Assembly (NCBI RefSeq): GCF_954871325.1
Contig: NC_088777.1
Coordinates: forward strand, 8,223,366 to 8,287,365
Direction: 5' to 3'
DNA length: 64,000 nucleotides
Origin: Gordionus sp. m RMFG-2023
Lineage: Eukaryota > Nematomorpha > Gordioida > Chordodea > Parachordodidae
A model generated the notes under the pieces. The model was not told the origin of the DNA, did not search any database, and saw nothing but the letters and a program-made list of their open reading frames with translations. Position numbers and translations under genes: made by a program. Position 1 is the stretch's first letter. The number at the start of each line of letters is the position of its first letter. Below are positions 36,524 to 48,948 of the stretch, piece by piece.

Positions 36524-36719
36524 TAATTGCTAGACAACTCGATTTTATATTTGAAAACGTCTGACTCAATATTTTTGCCAAAATATTACTTAAGACTGGA
36601 TTTCGCTATAGATGTTAAAGTCTTTGTGTAATCTATGACCAAAATCTTCATGCCTCTGTAATATTATTTTGGATAAAATATTGAATAAATCGGTTCAAAT
36701 CAAGTTGCTTAACAACATT
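36524..36719. mobile_element. TA-MITE, copy 4
   Basis: It contains actcgattttatatttgaaa, ctgactcaatatttttgcc, aaaatattgaataaatcgg and ttgcttaacaaca, the family order of words, with degenerate ends. Confidence 0.6.
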
Positions 36720-37717
36720 GGATATTGATAGCCCTCATATGTGAAACTTATTATCAGATAAACTTTAGGCTCATATCTTTATAAAGAACAATAACATATA
36801 TTATGATTTTAATTATTTTATATTTCTTTATTTTATAATTAAATTGATATTGATATTCAATATGTTTTTACTTTTTATTCAAATGAAGATATACATATAG
36901 TTTGTTATATATAAAATTTAATATGAATATATATTTAGTGTGCATATAAATTTAAACCTATCTGTATTAAGACTAAAATGGTTAAGTGGAAATTCTGATC
37001 ATCATTAGAACAAATAATATGGAAATATATATACATTTATTCGATAAGGGTCACAACATAATAAGAAAAGACACTATTTACTGTATATCTTATAAATATA
37101 ATATTTCAAATTTAAAGACATATATTCAAAATTTTGAAGCTTTGAACCTTTTAAAAGCCGAGATTGAACATTCTGATGAAAACACTTTTTTAAGAAAATT
37201 TATTTTAATTATTCCATTTATAAAATTATGACAAAATAATTAATGTAAATATTGATATCGGATCGATATCGGTGCCATTTAAAATAAATAGTGGTAAATA
37301 TTGGATAAATAATTGTGGATCGGTACAACCATAGTTTGTAAGAACTAGTTGATTATCACCAGCTAATGATTATTTGCTAGTCCTGGTCTTAATAATTATG
37401 TTGATGTTTAGAATTGCTTGAGGTTATAATAGTGGCACATTATGATTTTTTAAAATCACTGGGTTATTAGAGGATAATGTATAGGTAAATATCATAGCTG
37501 GAGGCCGTTTTTTTTGGGGGGGGGGGATAAGTTTGGAAGGGGCCTGCTACAAATTAATTTTCTATCATGCAGACCATGCCTACTTCATATTTTATTATTG
37601 TCAACATGTTCCTAATAATTTATTTATATTTATATATAAAAGTCAATCAATAAAAAAAGATTGTAATTGGTAAAAGGACACAGAAGAATATAATAAAAAA
37701 ATTATTATTTCTTTCAT
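36720..37717. other. Intergenic, no supported gene
   Basis: A 70-codon plus-strand ORF (36986-37231) has no family resemblance. A G run (37516-37526) with caagtttggaaggggcctg and a downstream catgcagacc may be a decayed family B hAT MITE. Confidence 0.35.
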
Positions 37718-37733
37718 AGTTAATTACAACATC

Positions 37734-39557
37734 GCCGGGGTGGCCTAAAACGCAGATGACAAGTCAAGATACAAAAAATCCAAGAGATTAGCTACAAAGG
37801 CGGTGGCTAGGGCCAAATCTATGGCATACGATGACATGTACGAAGATCTACATACCAAAGAAGGGCAAAATAAAATATACAGATTAGCCAAACAGCGAGA
37901 AAAGAACTCTAGGGATATAAACGGAGCTCCGAAAGTAATCAAAAATAAAGATGGGAAATTGATAATAAAGGAAAAAGAAATAATGAATAGATGGAAAGAA
38001 TATTTTCAGGAGCTTCTCAACTTTAATTCCCACATATTGCATCTCGATGAACACTCCCCTTGTCAAAACCTTGTACAACCTATAACAGAACAAGAAATAA
38101 TCACATGCCTCAAGCATATGAAAAACAACAAAGCTAGGGGTCCAGACGATATTCCAATAGAAAGCCTTAAAGCACTAGAAGATGATGGAATACATCTCCT
38201 CACAAATCTGTACAATAAAATACTTGGAAATGAAGAGGTTCTCCAAAAATGGAGGCAGAGCTATCTAGTTCCTATCTTCAAAAATAAAGGGGATCCACAC
38301 AATTGTCAAAATTACAGGGGCATAAAACTAATGTCACACTGTCTAAAACTATACGAAAAAATAATAGAAAAAAGATTAAGAGATATAATCGAAATAGGAG
38401 AAACACGGTTTGGCTTTATGCCTGGAAGATCAACAACCGATGCTATCCATGAAATTAGGCAAATGAGTGAAAAATACAGGGAAAAGAACAAAAAGCTACA
38501 CATGGTCTTTCTCGATCTAGAAAAGGCCTTCGATAGAATCCCAAGAAAACTTATCTGGTGGGCGCTACGCCACAAAAAAGTTCCCGAAAAATATATAAGA
38601 ATAATACAGGATATGTATATGGGACATAAAACAATTGTCCGTAGCACAACAGGTACTTCAGAAGGCTTCACAATAGCCGAAGGAGTTCATCAAGGGTCGG
38701 CTCTCAGCCCACTTCTCTTCATTACAGTAATAGATGTATTAGCACAGTTTATACCTCAAACAGTCCAGTGGAATATGATATTTGCAGATGATATTGTGAT
38801 ACTTGCCGAATCCAAGGATGAAATGAAAGAAAGGTTAGTGAATTGGATAAATATCCTAGAAACGCACGGATTAAAAGTAAATAGAGAAAAGACGGAGTAT
38901 ATGGTGATAGGAGGAGATGAAACGGAGAGTATTGATATAAATGATTGGCAGATATCCGCAATTGAAAGCTGCAAATATTTGGGCTCCACTATACAAACAA
39001 ACGGCTCAATAGAAAAAGAGATAAAGAATAAGATTAATCAAGGGTGGTTAAAGTGGAGATCTTTATCTGGAGTGCTATTTGACAAAAGAATCCCACACAA
39101 ATTAAAGGGAAAAATCTACAGTTCCATAGTACAACCAACTATTCTATATAGTTCGGAAACATGGCCAACCAAAGAATCAGACGAGAGAAGTCTACAAACT
39201 ATGGAGATGAGAATGCTGAGGATGATTGCTGCGGTAACAAGAAAGGATAAGGTGCGCAGTACAAGAATACTAAATAGTTTAAAGGTAGTGCCCATTAAGA
39301 CTAAGTTAATGGTAAACAGACTTAGGTGGTATGGGCACACAATGAGAAGGCCTATGAACTACATAGGAAATAAAGTTGAAAGTTTGGAAGTGATGGGCAA
39401 ACGTAAAAGAGGAAGGCCAAAACTTCAATGGGGCCATAAAGTTAAAGCCATATAAAAAAGTAAATAGATAAAAGAGATTGTATGAATAACATAAAGTGGA
39501 GAGAGATGTTGAAGGAGCTTACCACCAGAAAAGGTGAAAGCTAAAGAGAAAAAAAAA
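37734..39557 (+). mobile_element. RTE-like LINE (non-LTR retrotransposon), 5'-truncated
   Basis: A perfect 16-bp target duplication (agttaattacaacatc) lies at 37718-37733 and 39558-39573, just after an A-rich tail (gagaaaaaaaaaa). The element lacks its 5' UTR and endonuclease, as is typical of incomplete reverse transcription. The perfect duplication and long intact frame point to a young insertion. A second copy of its 3' half starts at the end of the window. Confidence 0.92.
37749..39455 (+). CDS. LINE reverse transcriptase (partial, N-terminus missing)
   Basis: One frame is open for 568 codons from just after an in-frame TAA at 37746 to the TAA at 39453. It contains the linker that follows the endonuclease in RTE-type proteins (RAKSMAYDDMYE, REKNSRD), then the fingers-palm domain: KNNKARGPDDIP, YRGIKLMSHCLKLYEKIIEK, FGFMPGRSTTDAI, FLDLEKAFDRIPR, GVHQGSALSPLLF, and the catalytic FADD box (MIFADDIVILAES). 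The C-terminal part (RLRWYGHTMRRP, KRGRPKLQW) is also intact. The endonuclease domain is lost, so this copy cannot nick target DNA by itself. Confidence 0.9.
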   Translation, partial: NADDKSRYKKSKRLATKAVARAKSMAYDDMYEDLHTKEGQNKIYRLAKQREKNSRDINGAPKVIKNKDGKLIIKEKEIMNRWKEYFQELLNFNSHILHLDEHSPCQNLVQPITEQEIITCLKHMKNNKARGPDDIPIESLKALEDDGIHLLTNLYNKILGNEEVLQKWRQSYLVPIFKNKGDPHNCQNYRGIKLMSHCLKLYEKIIEKRLRDIIEIGETRFGFMPGRSTTDAIHEIRQMSEKYREKNKKLHMVFLDLEKAFDRIPRKLIWWALRHKKVPEKYIRIIQDMYMGHKTIVRSTTGTSEGFTIAEGVHQGSALSPLLFITVIDVLAQFIPQTVQWNMIFADDIVILAESKDEMKERLVNWINILETHGLKVNREKTEYMVIGGDETESIDINDWQISAIESCKYLGSTIQTNGSIEKEIKNKINQGWLKWRSLSGVLFDKRIPHKLKGKIYSSIVQPTILYSSETWPTKESDERSLQTMEMRMLRMIAAVTRKDKVRSTRILNSLKVVPIKTKLMVNRLRWYGHTMRRPMNYIGNKVESLEVMGKRKRGRPKLQWGHKVKAI

Positions 39558-39573
39558 AGTTAATTACAACATC

Positions 39574-40617
39574 CTGACTATGTAAAAATTAAATTTCTAT
39601 TTAAACAATATAAAGATTTTGTTAAAATTGGATTGTTTTTTACCTTTAGTTTTGTTAAGTTGGCTAAATCCTAACAGTCAAAAGAATTTGCTAAGCCTCA
39701 TGACAAGTGTATATTTTTTCATGATTGAGTTATCCTTTAAGTATAAGTTTCAATCAAGGCTAAGATGATAGTTTTCAATAAAAATTTGGTTAAGAGTTTT
39801 ATCAAAATTAAAATGGAACTATTTATAAGCTCTACTTGTTAGTGGTAAAACACTATATTTAAATGAAGCAGAAGCAACGGGGACTTATAAAAATTTATAC
39901 AAAAATGAAAATAAAACCTCTTACTTCTCTATCCTCTAACTGGCTATAAACTAAATATGAAAAAGATTTTTGACTATTTGAGAAAAGGGATTTAAATTTA
40001 ACATTTTTGGAAAATAAAATATTAAAATTTTTTAACTTAAAATTTGGAAAGGGGGCTAAAAACAAAATTAACAAATGGGCTTAGTCCTCTGTAGCTCCCC
40101 TGGTAATATACCCTTGGTCTAATTTATTCCATTTTGAATTTGATGTTCATGTTACAACATCAAATGAATCTTTTATAGTCTATAAAGGAGAAATTGTAAA
40201 TATTTTAATTTGACTGATTTTCAAGATACATATATTGAATCTTCTCATTCTATCATTGTCTCATAGAATATGTGCTGATAAAGATCCTTGTGATTTTTTA
40301 TTATAATTGCTATCAGATTATATCTTGAGAGGTAGCTCTCCTTTCCAATTGTATATGAATTGGAGATAATATATATTCCCTTTATTCCAATATATTTTTC
40401 GTGACATATGTTCATTTTTTTTGAGAAAGCTAAATTTTGCCTAGACATTCATTTTTTAATATTGTATTTTTTTTAAAAAAAGAAATAGAATTTCATTTTA
40501 TATTTTTTTCGAATACAGGAATAGAGGTATATTGTTCACAAATAGCGCAACTTGAATATTATTAAATTATTACAAATATTGAAAAGTGTTATCAAAGAAA
40601 ATAAATAAAATCTTCTT
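39574..40617. other. Intergenic; nothing recognised
   Basis: AT-rich with no supported exon. The minus-strand ORF at 40245-40448 shows no family motif. Confidence 0.4.
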
Positions 40618-40900
40618 AAATATAGGGGGCTGATATTTTACAGGAAGTCTTCTTGATTGTAGGTAGCCGATATCTTAGAAATTCTCTTAATTGTAGGCAC
40701 TGATATTTTACAAGAAGTCCTCTTAAGTTTAGTCATCTGATATTTTACAAGAAGTTTACTTAAGTTTAGGGAGCCGAAATTTTACAAGAAGTTCTCTTCC
40801 GATATTCTACATAGAGTCCTTTTAAGTGTAGGCAACAGATATTTTACAATAAGTACTCTTAAATGTAGGCGGCGATATATACGGTAGGTCCTATATAAGG
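40618..40900. repeat. Minisatellite, about 7 degenerate units of 35-40 bp
   Basis: The repeated unit is close to gatattttacaagaagtcct followed by cttaagtttaggcagcc. Clear units begin near 40630, 40668, 40696, 40737, 40776, 40798 and 40836. Units differ by substitutions and small deletions. No ORF runs through it. Confidence 0.7.
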
Positions 40901-42445
40901 CTCCGACAATTTTTTTTATGAGAGAGAAATTGATATTATATTTTTTTAAAAGGTTAAATAATTATATCACCGCATTTATAAAGGGTAACCATGAATCAAT
41001 AGTAGAGGCTCTCATGAATGATTTAATATATTTTTTGAGATTTTTTTCATTGATAAGTCATGAACTAGGAAACGTTTAGTCAAATGGTTTTATATGTATC
41101 AAAATTACTGATTATTTTAAATAATAAGAGTTAGTCAATTTTGTCAAATTTCAGCATCAACCGCCGGAAGCGTATAATTATTATAAAGTATAGGAAACAA
41201 ATGACAATGAGGTACCTTTATGGGGAATTCTATGACATTTATATAAACGATTAATTGTCAATGAACATAATAAGAGCTAATCCTTTTTCATGTGTTCAAA
41301 ATGTGACAAATTAAATCCGATTAGTTGTATGGTGTCTGATGGAAATCGATTTGTGCTGGGTTGTAAGTAAAGATTTATAATAAAGGCTAATTAAAGAAGT
41401 GTACAAATGTAATAGCATCTTTAAAACTGATTCACATGCTTAGGTCCATCGACAAAAATAAGCAAAACAATTATGGTATCATGAATGCCTTGATTGTAAT
41501 TTGTATTAATTACTTTTAAATTTAACCGAAAAGTTTCCTGTTTGGCATAACAGTTCACGATAAATTTATGCAAAGATCTTTGCATCATCTTTGCATCTCA
41601 AAACAATATTCTTATCACCCGACCATAGAGCGATAGGTATAGAACTCTCTTGCAGGTAGCATATTTATTATTAGAGTTTTTACAATAAATAGATTAATCG
41701 TATATAATATCGCCTTTAGGAAAAGTGAGAACATATTACAAGGGATCGTAAGAAAAGGTATCTCATTTATCCATTAAACCATAATTGTCTTTAATATAAT
41801 GTTGACAAAATGTTCACAGTCGCTAAATAATAATATAGCCATTTATGATGTAGGTTATTACCATAATGCATATCGAGGCTGGGAGTGGATTTAAGATTTA
41901 TAAATCTGTTAGGAAATATATTTATGATCATAGAAATTACTTTCATAAATTTCATAACAAATGAATTATAGATAAGCATAATTTCCTACAATTCCATTAA
42001 AATTAACGCTTAATGAAATGCATCGGATTATGGCTTATATTGTGCCTGTGCCTCATTTTCATATTATTTGGAAGAATAAATTTTAATGTTAGGAGGAGGG
42101 CACCTATTTGATTATGAATTTGTACATTAATTCTAAACAAATTATTACCTGAACGAGTTTCAGCTAAACTATCATATATATATCAGTTTTTTAAATATAT
42201 TTTTTGTATGTCTAATTAATAGATACTTATAAATATGTTTTCATTTTTTAGAAGTCAAATAATGAACTATATTTTTGTTCCATTAAATTTTTTTATTGAG
42301 GTTAATATCATGTTAATAACCCTTTCATTTCTTTTTTTGGGTATAGGGATTTGTGGGTATAGTGAAGTTAAGTAATAAGTATATGAAATGAACATACGAC
42401 TAGGTAATAATTTATAATTAGATTAATGTTCTAATGCACTACATT
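40901..42445. other. Intergenic; nothing recognised
   Basis: AT-rich, no exon, TIR or tandem array seen. Confidence 0.4.
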
Positions 42446-42620
42446 AGTGTTATTAAACGGCTTGTTTTGAGCCGATTTTTAGAAACGACTAACTCAATAT
42501 TTCATCAAGAAAAATTTTACGCATGCCTGAGATTTTGTTCATAGAAGAAACAAAGGTAAAGACATATATTATGGAAATCTCGAGACGTAGGAAAATATTT
42601 TTCTGGCTAAAATAAACAAT
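42446..42620. mobile_element. TA-MITE, copy 5, folded-back form
   Basis: The left end tagtgttattaaacggc is intact. The first half has the family order. The second half (cgagacgtagg, atatttttctggctaaaat) is the reverse complement of the first half's internal words rather than the normal right half. The copy is therefore a head-to-head duplication of the left part. Confidence 0.6.
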
Positions 42621-42656
42621 ATTAAACATTTCCCCTTTTTTAATTTTTAAAATATT

Positions 42657-42888
42657 TGTAGAGCAAGTGAAAATATATTTTTATTATCTTTTTATCCACT
42701 TTTTTATAACATATTTATATCTTTTTTACAAAAGTAATATTTGAATAAATATAAAAAGGTTAAAACTAAAATGAAAATATAATCTTAAAATAAAACTAAA
42801 ATATACGTTACGACTAAAATAAAGGTTACAATTTATTAAACTAAAATAAAGGTTACAATTTGTAAAACTAAAATTATATTATTCAATA
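42657..42888 (-). repeat. 3' LTR (left) of the gypsy-type element
   Basis: Reads tgtagagcaagtgaaaatat at its left edge and closely matches 47569-47779. It carries one extra copy of the word actaaaataaaggttacaat. Confidence 0.85.
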
Positions 42889-45800
42889 TTCTCCTTCTTC
42901 TAAAAAAGCCTTCACATAAGTTTAATTGTGATGTCATAGTTAGTTTGTTGTCCAAATGTTTCAATGTTTTGACCATCAAGTTGTTTCATAAGTCATAGTA
43001 ATCGTTGGCTTGTCCCAATCGTTGGTTTGTTTAAATAGTGTCATATAACTTGCTTGTAATGCTCAGTCGTTATTATTATCGATTTTCAAAATTGTTATTA
43101 TCATCAGTAAGTTGCGAATAATAAGAAATAATAGTTCATCAAGTTGGATATAAGAATAAATGAAAAATGATAAATCAATAAGATAGTTATATAATATTTT
43201 CAGCGTTTTTATTTTTTGCGTTTTAGTGTAAGTGTTTTAATATTTAATTTACTTTATGCATTTTAATATTTAATTTATTTTTATATTTTATATGTAGTCT
43301 TTTAAATAATCAGGTTTTTGTTTAATTCACATTGGCCTAGAAATCGGTGTTATATCATTTTTATCAGTAATTCTTATATTTTTGTCCTCACTTCCCTCCT
43401 TAAAAGAATACTTAGAGTCAAGTGTGTTAAAACAGTTTCTAATTCTTAATTGATCTAAATGTCTCCTAAAAATACCTTTATCTGTCTTAATTTGGAACAT
43501 CATGTCACTTTTTTTGTATGTGATCATGCCTTTACACCATTTGTCATCACCTTGTACTTTGTACCTAACAATCTTACGTTAGAGGTTCTATTTCGTGGTA
43601 AAGTAACGTTTATTTTGTTCTCCTTCTCCTACAACGGTTTTAATAAGTCCCATTTAATTCTAATATCTCGATTGAACATTCTCTGAGATGGTGTAACTCC
43701 TGTAGTATCATTACGCGTATTTCTGTAATTAAATAAAAATTTGTCAAGTGCAATGTCTAAGTCAATTTTGATATTCCTTTTCATACGTGTTTTGAACGTT
43801 CTCACCATGCGTTCTACCTGGCCATTGGATTGCTGGTTATAGACAAATGTGAGCACATGTTTGATACCATTATTATTGCAAAATTTTTCAAGATCGTTAC
43901 TCGTAAAGTTAGTGGCGTTATCAGTAACTATAGTTTCAGGTATTCCATATAGCGAAATAGTTTTAAAAATTTCTTTTAAAGTAATATCGGTCGTAATATT
44001 TTTAACAGGAACAATAATTGGAAATTTGCTGTAGGCATCGACTATTATCAACCAATTTCTTGTGAAGAACGGACCCGTATAATCTGTGTGTATCCTTTCA
44101 AACGGTTTGGTTGCCGAAACCCATGGTTTTTGTATCTTTTTAGGATTGTCATGATATACGTTATTTTGTCACAACCTTTCACTTCCATTTCTATGTCATT
44201 ATTTATACCAGATCACCACATGTAATCTTTGGCTAAGGATATGATTTTTCCTGCTCCCAAGTGGCCTTCATGATATGACTGTAGTACATTTTTTTCATAG
44301 AAGATGGAATTATGATTCTGTTGTTTTGTAAAGTCAATCCTTAATTATACGTAATTCCGATTCAATGTTTTTATAGATATTGTTCATTATAGGTTTGTTC
44401 TTCTTAATATCATTTATGACTTGTTTTAATTCAATATCTTTCAAAGTTTCATCACGAATTTGATTAAAATATATAGGTAAATCCCCATATTCATTTATTA
44501 TAGTGATATTTTCAACATTTCATCATGACATTCTTGTGGTAATCTCGAGAGACAATCAGGAACAACATTATATTTACCGGCTTTATACTTTATGTTAAAA
44601 TCCTATCCTCCTAATGTTATATTCCACTTCTGGAGTCTTAAGGACATGTATTATCCTTAAGACCCTTGGTAAAGATGTGAACTAGAGGTTTATGGTCAGT
44701 AATAATTGTAAATTTTGTGCCAATTAAGTATTCCTGAACCTCTTTATAGCGAACCTAATAGCGAGAGCCTCACGCTCAATATTGGTATAATTCATTTCGG
44801 ATTTTAATAAAGTTCTCGACACGAAAGCTATAGGTTTTTCTTTACCATTTTTTTCAGTATGAAATAAAACAGCTCCTAAACTACATTTAGATGCGTCAGT
44901 GGCTATCGCTATAGGTAATTCAGGGTTAAAATATTTCAAAGCAGGAGGAAGACTAATCAATTTCTTAAGATCATTAAAACTTTTAGAGTGTTCTAAGTTC
45001 CAAGCCCATTTTTCTTTGTTGACGATTTTATAGAGGATCGGCCATTTCTGCAAAATTGTTCAAAAATTTTCTATAGTAGCCTGCCATCCCCAGAAAAATT
45101 GATAATTCAGCAGCTGATTTTGGTTCTGGCATATTAATTATTGATTCAATTTTGTCGTTATTAGCATGAATCCCCTTGGCGTCAATATCAGACCCAGGAA
45201 CCTCACTTTATTTTTAAAGAACGTACTTTTGTTGAAGTTAGGTATTAGCCCAAACGATGATATTCTATCAAACACTTTTTTTATGTTATTAAGGTGGGCT
45301 TCATCGTTTTTCCCAGTTATTAGTAAATCATCAATATAAAATATGACGTCATCCATGTCACCGAAGATTTAATCCATGATTTATTGGAAGATTTCAGATG
45401 AGGTCTTAAGCCCAAAAGGAAGTCTAGTAAATAGGTAATATCCCTTGTGCGTAGATATAGTTAAAATATTTCTAAAACTTTTATCAATCGGGACCTGTAA
45501 GAAAGCATTTTTAAAATCAATCTTCGTAAATATTTTTCCTTCTGAAAGTTTAGCTATTAGATCATTGATTCGTGGTAGAGGGTATCTGAAATCTTCTAGA
45601 GCTGGGTTTACAGTGTCCTTAAAATCAGCACAAAACCTAATGCTCCCATCATCTTTGTAGATGGCGGTAATAGGACTTGTCCATCGAACATCATTCATCG
45701 GCTCAATAATTTTATCAGGTATCCATTTTTTAAGTTCATTGATTACAAGTTCAATTTTTGAATAAGGAATACGTCTAGGCGGTATAATTCTACGCTATTT

Positions 45801-47525
45801 GGATTTGCACTCTTTAATCAATTTTTTTATTTCATCTTCGTAATTAGTATCAATATTTGCTGTAAATTTATTTAAAATATTTTTGAAAGCGTTGATCCAT
45901 GTACGTCCCAAGCCCAAAAAGGCATTTTTTCTTGATTCAACGACTACCGCTTGTAAATATTTTGAGATACCTTCATAAGTGACTTTAACTTGTGTAATGC
46001 CGATTATCTTGATTAAATTTACGTCATAAGCGGTAAGTTGTAACTCGGATTTCTTAACATCTCTAATACCAAGTTTTTTAGCCAGACCATGAGGTATAAA
46101 AGAATGTTTGGAGCCTGTGTCGACTTGCATACTTGTAACAATATCGTTCACTGAGTAGTCATAAATACATTATCTTTATCATTAAGCATGTCCCCAGATA
46201 AGTTGTTAATTAAAATCGTTATCATCTTTGTTCTTTGTAGAGTCGATTTTCTCTTCAATAATCTCTTCAATAATCTCTTCAATATTCATATTGTAATCGT
46301 TGTTGTTGTATTTTATTTGCTTTCTCTGACTGTTGTCACTACCTCTATAATTATTTGAATTGTTGTTATAAGATTGGTAATTGTTACGATTTCCGTCACC
46401 GTATTGGATCAGTTTTCTTTGATTATTATCATGCCACGTATTATTTCTACCATAATTAGATTGATTATTATTGTTGTAGCGATAGTTGTTGTAGTTATAG
46501 TTATTATAATTATCTTGGTACCTAGAATAATTATTACCGTAATTCCTATCATAATATCTAAAATTATTATTATTGTCATAATTCCTATTTTATTATTGTT
46601 ATTATCTCTATTATCATAATTATTTCTAAAATTATTTCTAAAATTATTATCAGGTCTAAAATAATTATTATTGTCATTTCTATTTCTATTGTTAAGGTTT
46701 TTATCTTTATCAGACTTTTTATCGTTATTCATATAACTTATATTATCAATATCTGGTTTATCATTAATACTATCTAATCTAGTTCCTAACTCCACCATTT
46801 CATTTAAAGTTAAATTAATATTTTTACAAAATTTATATTTTATTTTGTCATTTAAGGTAGAAGTAAGTAATTTTTCTTTTAAACGATTGTCGTCTGAAAA
46901 GTTACATTTTTTATGCAGCTTTGCGTGAGGTTCTCACTCGAATTCTGCTGTAAGTTGTATTTGTTTATTAAAATATTTTTATCTTGTACAGGTAAAAGGT
47001 AAGCTAATTACTTAATCACTATCTTAAGATCTAATATATCGGCATCTGAGCAAATTGATTTAATATTATCAAACACATCATCAGATAAATTAAAGTATTT
47101 ATTTTAATGGAGTCCGGTAATGTGCTGGTCCAAAAATAACTTAACACCCTATCTAGATAAATCTCAGTAAGTGGTCCAATAAGTTTTGGAAATTTATAAA
47201 ATATGAAATCTGGTTTAGTATCCATTTATTGTTAACTTTTGCAATATTTCATATAAGCATTTAAAATAAAAATGATACGTTATATTTTTATAAATATACA
47301 CCGGAGTTGTATAAACTCCAAATCATTATAAACATAAAATTTTCCGTTTAGTTGTTCAAAATATCAAATCATCTCTTTGAGACTAAAAATTCAAAGATTT
47401 CTTCATCACTATTGGGTTCTCTTGAATATTGTATATCACAATCATAAGTAAATTCATAAAGTATATCATAAATTGACACATCGAAAGGTATATTAATCAA
47501 TTTGAAGGAAAACATTGTGAAGTTC

Positions 47526-47568
47526 CATAATCTTAAGGTCGTGAGTTCAATCCTCACCAGGGGCACCA
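47526..47568 (+). promoter_or_regulatory. Primer binding site: 43-nt tRNA-Met 3' half
   Basis: On the plus strand this reads cataatcttaaggtcgtgag, then ttcaatcctcaccaggggca and cca. That is the anticodon CAU, the 3' anticodon stem, the variable loop, the T arm, the acceptor strand and CCA of an elongator tRNA-Met. It abuts the 5' LTR (starting 47569) in the correct sense for minus-strand priming of a minus-strand element. Usual primer sites match about 18 nt. No 5' half of a tRNA precedes it, so it is not a tRNA gene. Confidence 0.8.
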
Positions 47569-47779
47569 TGTAGAACAAGTGAAAATATATTTTTATTATC
47601 TTTTTATCTTTTTTATAACATATTTATATCTTTTTTACAAAAGTAATATTTGAATAAATATAAAAAGATTAACTGAAATAAAACTAAAATGAAAATATTA
47701 TCTTAAAATAAAACTAAAATATACGTTACGACTAAAATAAAGGTTATAATTTGTAAAACTAAAAATATATTATTCAACA
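47569..47779 (-). repeat. 5' LTR (right) of the gypsy-type element
   Basis: Begins tgtagaacaagtgaaaatat on the plus strand and ends attcaaca. It is directly adjacent to the tRNA-like primer site and the atatt target duplication. Confidence 0.88.
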
Positions 47780-47784
47780 ATATT

Positions 47785-48948
47785 TAATTATTATTTGTCA
47801 GATATAATAAGAATTAATTTATATAAAAAATGTTCCAGTTCTAGCAAATTTGATTTTTTATAGCTATGTTTTGTATTATAAGACCATTTGATATTATCTT
47901 TTTGTCTAATAGTATAAGATTAAGAATAATTTGATTAAGAATAATGTTTCCAAATAGTTCTGTGGATCTCATTTTTTATTTTTACCTTTATTTATTTTTA
48001 ATCAGGCTTTTTTTATATTTTATAGTAATCCAGAGATTTCTCCCTTTGTACAGATGAATTGTACTTCTAAATTAAAAGTTTGAATCTCTTGAATCCATTA
48101 TTTGTAACTTTTCATTTTATTTTTTATTTATAAATTTTTATTTCATTATTAATTTATACTTTTATTTTAACAATTTATATATACGTTTTATTTATTATTA
48201 TTTCTTTTTTTTAAATGTTTTTACGTTTTTCTTTCTTTATTATCATTTATAATTTATCAACTATTAAATCGGTTATTTCTTATTTTTCAATCTATCTTCA
48301 TTTATAAATTTATTTTAATTACTTTTTTTATATTTTAAATTTATCTTCCCATGAATTTCCAGAATTAAATTAAACATTGTTTGATCGTTCATTTTGTAAT
48401 TTCGTTAAATTTATTGTCAATTTGTGCCAATTTTATTTTATTAATTTTTCATTTTTATTATAGCTTCATTTTTATTCTATAAGATTTATTTATTATCATA
48501 ATTCCTCTATTTTCATTTTTGCTTTAGGTTTTCCCTATATTTTCCATTTTAACTCAGATTTTTCGCCACTTTAGCATATGGAGTAATAATATATTGAACT
48601 AAATTATATTAGATAATAATTTATGATTAAATTATTGTTCTACAAAAGTTATATAAGTAATAATTAGAATAGAACAAATACATTACAATGATTAGAGAAT
48701 CTAATTGAGAGGGAGAAAAAATCATTTGTTAATTTTAGCGAAAATTAAATCATTATATGCCAATGGGAGAAAAGTTTCCTATTTTTGGTGGGAAGAAATC
48801 TTCAACAATTATATGGAAAATATAATTTTGAAAAAATGGACGTAATATAGCAACATTTGACAACTGACATCTGTCACATATTTACTTTGATAAGTTACTG
48901 TAAACTTGTTAATTCTTTTACAATAAGCTTATGATATACATCATTCTT
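47785..48948. other. Upstream region of SNUPN; T-rich, no gene seen
   Basis: About 48100-48560 is an unusually T-rich tract (tttattt words on the plus strand). It should contain the SNUPN promoter, but no specific element can be singled out. Confidence 0.4.

Larger units (their letters stand above)
42657..47779 (-). mobile_element. Ty3/gypsy-type LTR retrotransposon, fossil
   Basis: Related direct repeats at the two ends begin TG and end CA in the element's sense, and a perfect 5-bp target duplication (atatt) lies at 42652-42656 and 47780-47784. Reading leftward from the right LTR, the parts are: tRNA-Met-like primer site, gag region (about 46200-47225), aspartic protease with DTGSKHS (about 45800-46150), reverse transcriptase with FYIDD (about 45140-45700), RNase H with TDAS (about 44725-45050) and integrase core (about 43630-44050). 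No envelope-like gene is seen. The order RT-RNase H-integrase is that of Ty3/gypsy. The coding part is broken in several places, and the LTRs differ at a handful of sites plus small indels, so it is fairly recent but inactive. Confidence 0.92.

Noticed and set aside
36986-37231. 70-80 codon ORF upstream of the LINE
   Set aside because: No motif, no splice partners found, length within the upper chance range for one long scan.
40618-40900. A CRISPR-like array
   Set aside because: The repeats are contiguous and degenerate without unique spacers, and the DNA is eukaryotic.
46374-46619. Plus-strand hydrophobic 81-codon ORF
   Set aside because: It is the complement of a low-complexity Asn/Asp-rich part of the retroelement gag region.
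47526-47568. A tRNA gene
   Set aside because: Only the 3' half with CCA is present. No D arm or 5' acceptor strand precedes it, and encoded CCA beside an LTR indicates a primer site.
47369-47578. Minus-strand 69-codon ORF beginning MFYMVPLVRIELTTLRLW
   Set aside because: The VRIELTTLRLW-type string is the translation of the antisense of a tRNA 3' half. Here it is the retroelement primer site, not a protein.
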